From the NCBI RefSeq assembly GCF_900580865.1, contig NZ_UTBZ01000155.1:1-64000 (forward strand): a stretch of DNA of 64,000 nucleotides, written 5' to 3'. The notes under the pieces are model-generated. The model did no database searches and was not told the DNA's origin. It saw nothing but the letters and a program-made list of their open reading frames with translations. Numbering within the stretch: position 1 is the first letter of the stretch; every line of letters starts with the position of its first letter. Made by a program: the position numbers and the translations under genes. The stretch comes from Pseudomonas viridiflava (GTDB lineage Bacteria > Pseudomonadota > Gammaproteobacteria > Pseudomonadales > Pseudomonadaceae). Shown piece after piece: positions 61,011-64,000 of this stretch.

Positions 61011-61577
61011 AAAAAAGACCTTCCAGCCATTAAATCGTCATAAAAGTGTGCGCGATGATACCAAGGGTGAGCTGTCTGATCGCCCTTTAAAACGCACAGC
61101 TGATGCGCTGGTGCGGTGCTCTTTGAAGGTGATGGAATGTCTGCAGCCCTGACTGGCCCTCATTTGGCAGGGCAATCGGCGATATTGCTGTCGCTGGAAT
61201 TATTGTTTCAGGCTGTTTAACCCGTCATCCGCCAGCGAATGCCAATGCAGGAGCTGCGGCACGCTGCGATCTTTTGATCTTGGTATCGAAACCTGGAATC
61301 AAAGGATCGCAGCCTCGTTTCACTCGACAGCTCCTACATCTGATTTGTGCAGACCACAATCCACCGGAACCGTTGCGCTTTGGCACGGGCGAGGCCGATC
61401 GCGAGCGCTACCTCCTGCTGTACGGCTGATCGTCACACCCTTCGTAGACAGCGCGCGGCGGTTTCTGCCCGCCAGACGTCCTCGTGCTATAGATATGCGA
61501 TAAAGATATTTAATTTCTGTTTTTTATATCTATAAAGTCAGTTCTTTCAGCAAACCACCCCATGCTGCGAGGTTGAC
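61011..61577. other. 567-base noncoding gap with one repeat
   Basis: No supported gene is seen. It contains the repeat at 61247-61338 and, just before the binding-protein gene, a very AT-rich stretch (61485-61545: gcgataaagatatttaattt and following) that contrasts with the GC-rich surroundings and probably holds the promoter. Confidence 0.6.
61247..61338. repeat. Inverted repeat, GATCGCAGC..CAGCTCC family, copy 4
   Basis: Arms caggagctgcggcacgctgc and cgcagcctcgtttcactcga... are partly complementary; the outer ends (aggagctg and cagctcct) pair perfectly. This is a decayed copy. Confidence 0.78.
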
Positions 61578-62594
61578 ATGGCCACACCGTTCAAACGTTC
61601 CGCACTGACTCTGTTGGCCGCTTCCCTGGCCGCGAGTGCGTTGTTCAGCACCGGCGCTCAAGCTGAGGGCAAGATCAGCATCGCTCAGCAATTCGGCATC
61701 GGTTACCTGATTCTCGATGTCGTGCGCGACCAGAACCTCATCGAAAAACACGGTAAGGCGCAGGGCCTCGACATCAAGGTCGACTGGAACAGCATTTCCG
61801 GCGCCACGGCGATGAACGAAGCGCTGCTGACCGGTTCACTGGACGTGGTCTCGGCGGGCGTGCCACCCATGCTCACCGTGTGGGATCGCACCAAGGGCAA
61901 ACAGAACGTCAAAGCCATCGCCGCACTGGGCTCGATGCCCAACTATTTGCTGACCAACAATCCGAACATCAAGACCCTCAAGGACTTCACTGACAAGGAC
62001 CGGATTGCCGTGCCTGCTGCCGGCGTGGGCTTCCAGTCGCGTACGTTGCAGATCGAAACCGCCAAGGAGTTCGGCGACGCGCAATACAAGAAATTCGACG
62101 ACATCTCAGTCAGCCTGCCGCACCCCGACGCAACGGCCGCGCTGATCGCCGGCGGCTCGGAAATCAACTCGCACTTCTCCAGCCCGCCGTTCCAGTACCA
62201 GGCGTTGCAGAATCCCAACGTGCACAAAGTGCTGAGCTCTTATGATGTGCTCGGCGGTCAGGCGACATTCAACGTGCTGTACACCACGGAAAAATTCCAC
62301 GACGAAAACCCGAAAACCTACAAGGCGTTCTACGACGCTTTGGCCGAGGCCGAGAAAATCATCAAGGCTGATAAGCCGGCGGCGGCTCAGGCGTACATTC
62401 GTGTCGAACAGTCGAAGCTGCCGTTGGCTCTGGTCGAGCAAATCGTCAAGGATCCGGAAATCAATTTCACTGTGGTGCCGCAGCGTACGTTCATCTACGC
62501 CGAGAAATTGCAGGAGCTGGGCGTGCTGAAGAACAAGGCCGACAGCTGGAAGGATTACTTCTTTGAAGAGGCGCATGGTGGCGCGGGGAGCTAA
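61578..62594 (+). CDS. Periplasmic ABC substrate-binding protein, taurine/sulfonate/nitrate type
   Basis: The product has 338 residues with a signal peptide (LTLLAASLAASALFSTGAQA). The NMT1/SsuA-like fold is shown by ISIAQQFGIGYLILDVVRDQ, GATAMNEALLTGSLDVVSAG, VPPMLTVWDRTKGKQNVKAI and SLPHPDATAALIAGGSEINS. Such proteins bind sulfonates, nitrate or related small organic ions for ABC import. No permease or ATPase gene follows within the 1.4 kb left in the window; the next genes are unrelated. It is either an orphan or its partners lie elsewhere. The AT-rich upstream region suggests a strongly regulated promoter. Confidence 0.88.
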   Translation: MATPFKRSALTLLAASLAASALFSTGAQAEGKISIAQQFGIGYLILDVVRDQNLIEKHGKAQGLDIKVDWNSISGATAMNEALLTGSLDVVSAGVPPMLTVWDRTKGKQNVKAIAALGSMPNYLLTNNPNIKTLKDFTDKDRIAVPAAGVGFQSRTLQIETAKEFGDAQYKKFDDISVSLPHPDATAALIAGGSEINSHFSSPPFQYQALQNPNVHKVLSSYDVLGGQATFNVLYTTEKFHDENPKTYKAFYDALAEAEKIIKADKPAAAQAYIRVEQSKLPLALVEQIVKDPEINFTVVPQRTFIYAEKLQELGVLKNKADSWKDYFFEEAHGGAGS

Positions 62595-62808
62595 GTGGGC
62601 GATTAATAATGAGGGGGGCGGGGCGTTCTGGACAGGGAGATGGCCACTTAGTAGCATTCGCGGTCTATGGATTTCTATCCCGAACGTTGACCGACGCATC
62701 AAGAACCCCCAATGCGCTAGTTCACCTATGACGATATAACCGTTGATTTCACTGTGTTGAGCGGTGAAGTGGTGGGCAGCGAGAAAATGAGCGGAACCCA
62801 CATCAGCC

Positions 62809-63363
62809 ATGCAAACATTCACCCGCGGCACCATCGTCGTCGAGTTCGCTGATTTCAGCGGTCTGATGGTTCGTCATGAGCACGGATTGAGCGCTGACGG
62901 TATTCGTCAGGATCGTTATTGGGTACGGACACCGGACGGCGAAATGCCGCTGGATGTCTACGGTAAAAAATTGCAGGTCAATCGAGGGGACAAGATTTCG
63001 GTGCTCTATGCTTGTCTGCCGGGTGGCGCGCTCAAGCGTGCGGTCTGCGTGTTCAATCACAACGATTCACAATTCACCGAGCTTTCGGACGCGAAGGGGC
63101 TGTATAGGGAAATGCTCCACGGCAGTGCGAGCCCCGTTCCGTTTCTGCTTTGCATCGCAACTTCAACGATGGCGTCCGGAGTTTTTGGCTGGTGGGGTGC
63201 GCCGACGGGTTTTGTTGTCTATTTCCTGCTCAAAGCCAAGGAGGCCAAGGGCAAGGCATTGTTGATCAATGATCTGGGCCTGCACATGGAAAAGCTGGGC
63301 AAGCGTTACGTGCGGGAAGACTCGCTTCGCAATGTCAGTCGATTGCTGGCGCGCAGTGTTTGA
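62809..63363 (+). CDS. Membrane protein of unknown function, first of a tandem pair
   Basis: The product has 184 residues. Residues 1-95 look like a beta-rich cytoplasmic domain (FTRGTIVVEFADFSGLMVRH, RGDKISVLYACLPGGALKRA, VCVFNHNDSQF). Two hydrophobic segments follow at about 105-145 (VPFLLCIATSTMASGVFGWW, APTGFVVYFLLKA), then a charged helical tail (HMEKLGKRYVREDSLRNVSR). The next gene has the same order of parts: NHN/HNHD after the beta domain, a two-helix hairpin, and a tail with LHxHxxxLGK. No signal peptide and no recognised family. The start lacks a clear ribosome site. The 214-base gap before it shows nothing. Confidence 0.75.
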   Translation: MQTFTRGTIVVEFADFSGLMVRHEHGLSADGIRQDRYWVRTPDGEMPLDVYGKKLQVNRGDKISVLYACLPGGALKRAVCVFNHNDSQFTELSDAKGLYREMLHGSASPVPFLLCIATSTMASGVFGWWGAPTGFVVYFLLKAKEAKGKALLINDLGLHMEKLGKRYVREDSLRNVSRLLARSV

Positions 63364-63397
63364 AAGGCCTGCATAGCCATAGGTCAGGGAAGTATTG

Positions 63398-63964
63398 ATG
63401 AACGCGTTTATTCGTGGGCGGACCCGTGTCAATTTTGAAGTCAGGCATGGGCAGGTAGTCAGCCGCAAGTCATTAAAGCTGCCCAAGGATCAGCGGGAGG
63501 AAGGTGACTGCTGGATCAGAACGAAGGAAAAAGACCCCATTTGCCTGAGCTTCGGCGTGGCTGATTTCAAAGTCCGAGAGGGGCATCGGTTATCAGTGTT
63601 TTATGCCTCGAATCCCGTTATGCATAGCCGGGTTGTTGTGTTGATACACAATCATGATCTGGGAACGAATGACTTTCCGATGCGAGGTGAATTGCTCTTT
63701 GATCATGTGATTGGTACCTCCATTTGGACGGAGTGGATAATACTTTCATTGTTGCCAGCGCTGGGCTTCTCGTTTTACTACGGAATTCAGTGTGTCGTTC
63801 CATCCCTGTTGTGTTGGGGGCTTGCGACGCTGCTACGATCAAGACGACGGGCGCGGGTGATTCCTGCACTCCATGCGCATATAGATACGCTGGGAAAAGT
63901 GGATGCGGCCCGGCACATGGTTGCCAGATCCATCTCGCGCGACGTTGAAACAGCGACGGCTTAG
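63398..63964 (+). CDS. Membrane protein of unknown function, second of a tandem pair
   Basis: The product has 188 residues from the ATG at 63398 (MNAFIRGRTRVNFEVRHGQV), eight bases after AGGGA; a TTG one codon earlier is less likely. It is a diverged paralogue of the gene before it: N-terminal beta-rich domain (residues 1-90, with EGHRLSVFYASN, RVVVLIHNHDLG), two hydrophobic segments (about 110-150, WIILSLLPALGFSFYYGIQC) and a C-terminal tail (LHAHIDTLGKVDAARHMVAR). The two genes are 34 bases apart and probably form an operon. GC is lower than in the core genes. The function is unknown. Confidence 0.78.
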   Translation: MNAFIRGRTRVNFEVRHGQVVSRKSLKLPKDQREEGDCWIRTKEKDPICLSFGVADFKVREGHRLSVFYASNPVMHSRVVVLIHNHDLGTNDFPMRGELLFDHVIGTSIWTEWIILSLLPALGFSFYYGIQCVVPSLLCWGLATLLRSRRRARVIPALHAHIDTLGKVDAARHMVARSISRDVETATA

Positions 63965-64000
63965 CATTCCGCCGCTTTTGGCATGCGTTGCCCATTAATG

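Noticed and set aside
1..64000. CRISPR arrays, tRNA or rRNA genes, integrases, phage structural genes
   Set aside because: None was found on reading both strands. The repeats present are REP-like doublets and one larger inverted repeat, not spaced direct repeats.

Overview
The window is high-GC chromosomal DNA of a fluorescent-group Pseudomonas. The evidence is the REP/REPIN family built on GTGGGAGCGAGC..GCTCGCGAA, the gene order nppA1A2BCD-fabI next to mltD, gloB, rnhA, dnaQ and ldcA (the order I remember from P. aeruginosa PA1806-PA1818), and the nadK-phosphatase-rhomboid-yeaC-DUF2797-pepN block. No tRNA, rRNA, CRISPR array, insertion sequence or integrase was seen.

Layout. 0-4.4 kb: two related Ig/YVTN beta-propeller genes in tandem. 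The second carries a frameshift, and a dead fragment of the neighbouring araC gene lies between them, so this is a degraded tandem duplication. 4.5-10.1 kb: an AraC regulator, a VOC-fold protein, and an iron cell-surface signalling set (ECF sigma, FecR-type anti-sigma, TonB siderophore receptor) with a Fur-like site. 10.2-12.2 kb: a small membrane protein resembling PpyR, a methyltransferase and a LysR regulator. 12.3-18.6 kb: a same-strand cluster of two aldo/keto reductases, a flavodoxin, a cupin, a carboxymuconolactone decarboxylase-like protein and two hydrolases. Five of the seven products begin with an export signal. 18.7-20.7 kb: a DUF6124 gene preceded by a highly structured leader that resembles a phage P4 CI / P1 c4 antisense RNA, then on the other strand a YafO-like toxin with a short upstream partner, and a GFA-family protein.

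20.8-26.1 kb: a haloperoxidase-like hydrolase, a three-gene periplasmic molybdenum hydroxylase operon (2Fe-2S subunit, Tat-exported Mo subunit, two-heme cytochrome c) and a GAF-GGDEF diguanylate cyclase. 26.4-43.6 kb: core genes, namely fabI as last gene of the peptide/peptidyl-nucleoside transporter operon, mltD, gloB, a methyltransferase, rnhA, dnaQ, lysine decarboxylase, a GNAT and a LysR. 43.7-54 kb: an FMN reductase, an orphan ArsB-type transporter, a DUF1853 protein, nadK with three overlapping or closely spaced followers, DUF2797 and pepN. 54-64 kb: katG, a Zur-box-preceded ZnuD-type zinc receptor, an LtaS/MdoB-like phosphoglycerol transferase, an orphan sulfonate/taurine-type binding protein and two tandem paralogous membrane proteins of unknown function.

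Short interspersed repeats of three families occupy many intergenic gaps. The parts most worth a second look are the c4-like leader RNA with the adjacent toxin pair, the exported redox/hydrolase cluster, the decayed propeller duplication and the terminal paralogous membrane pair.
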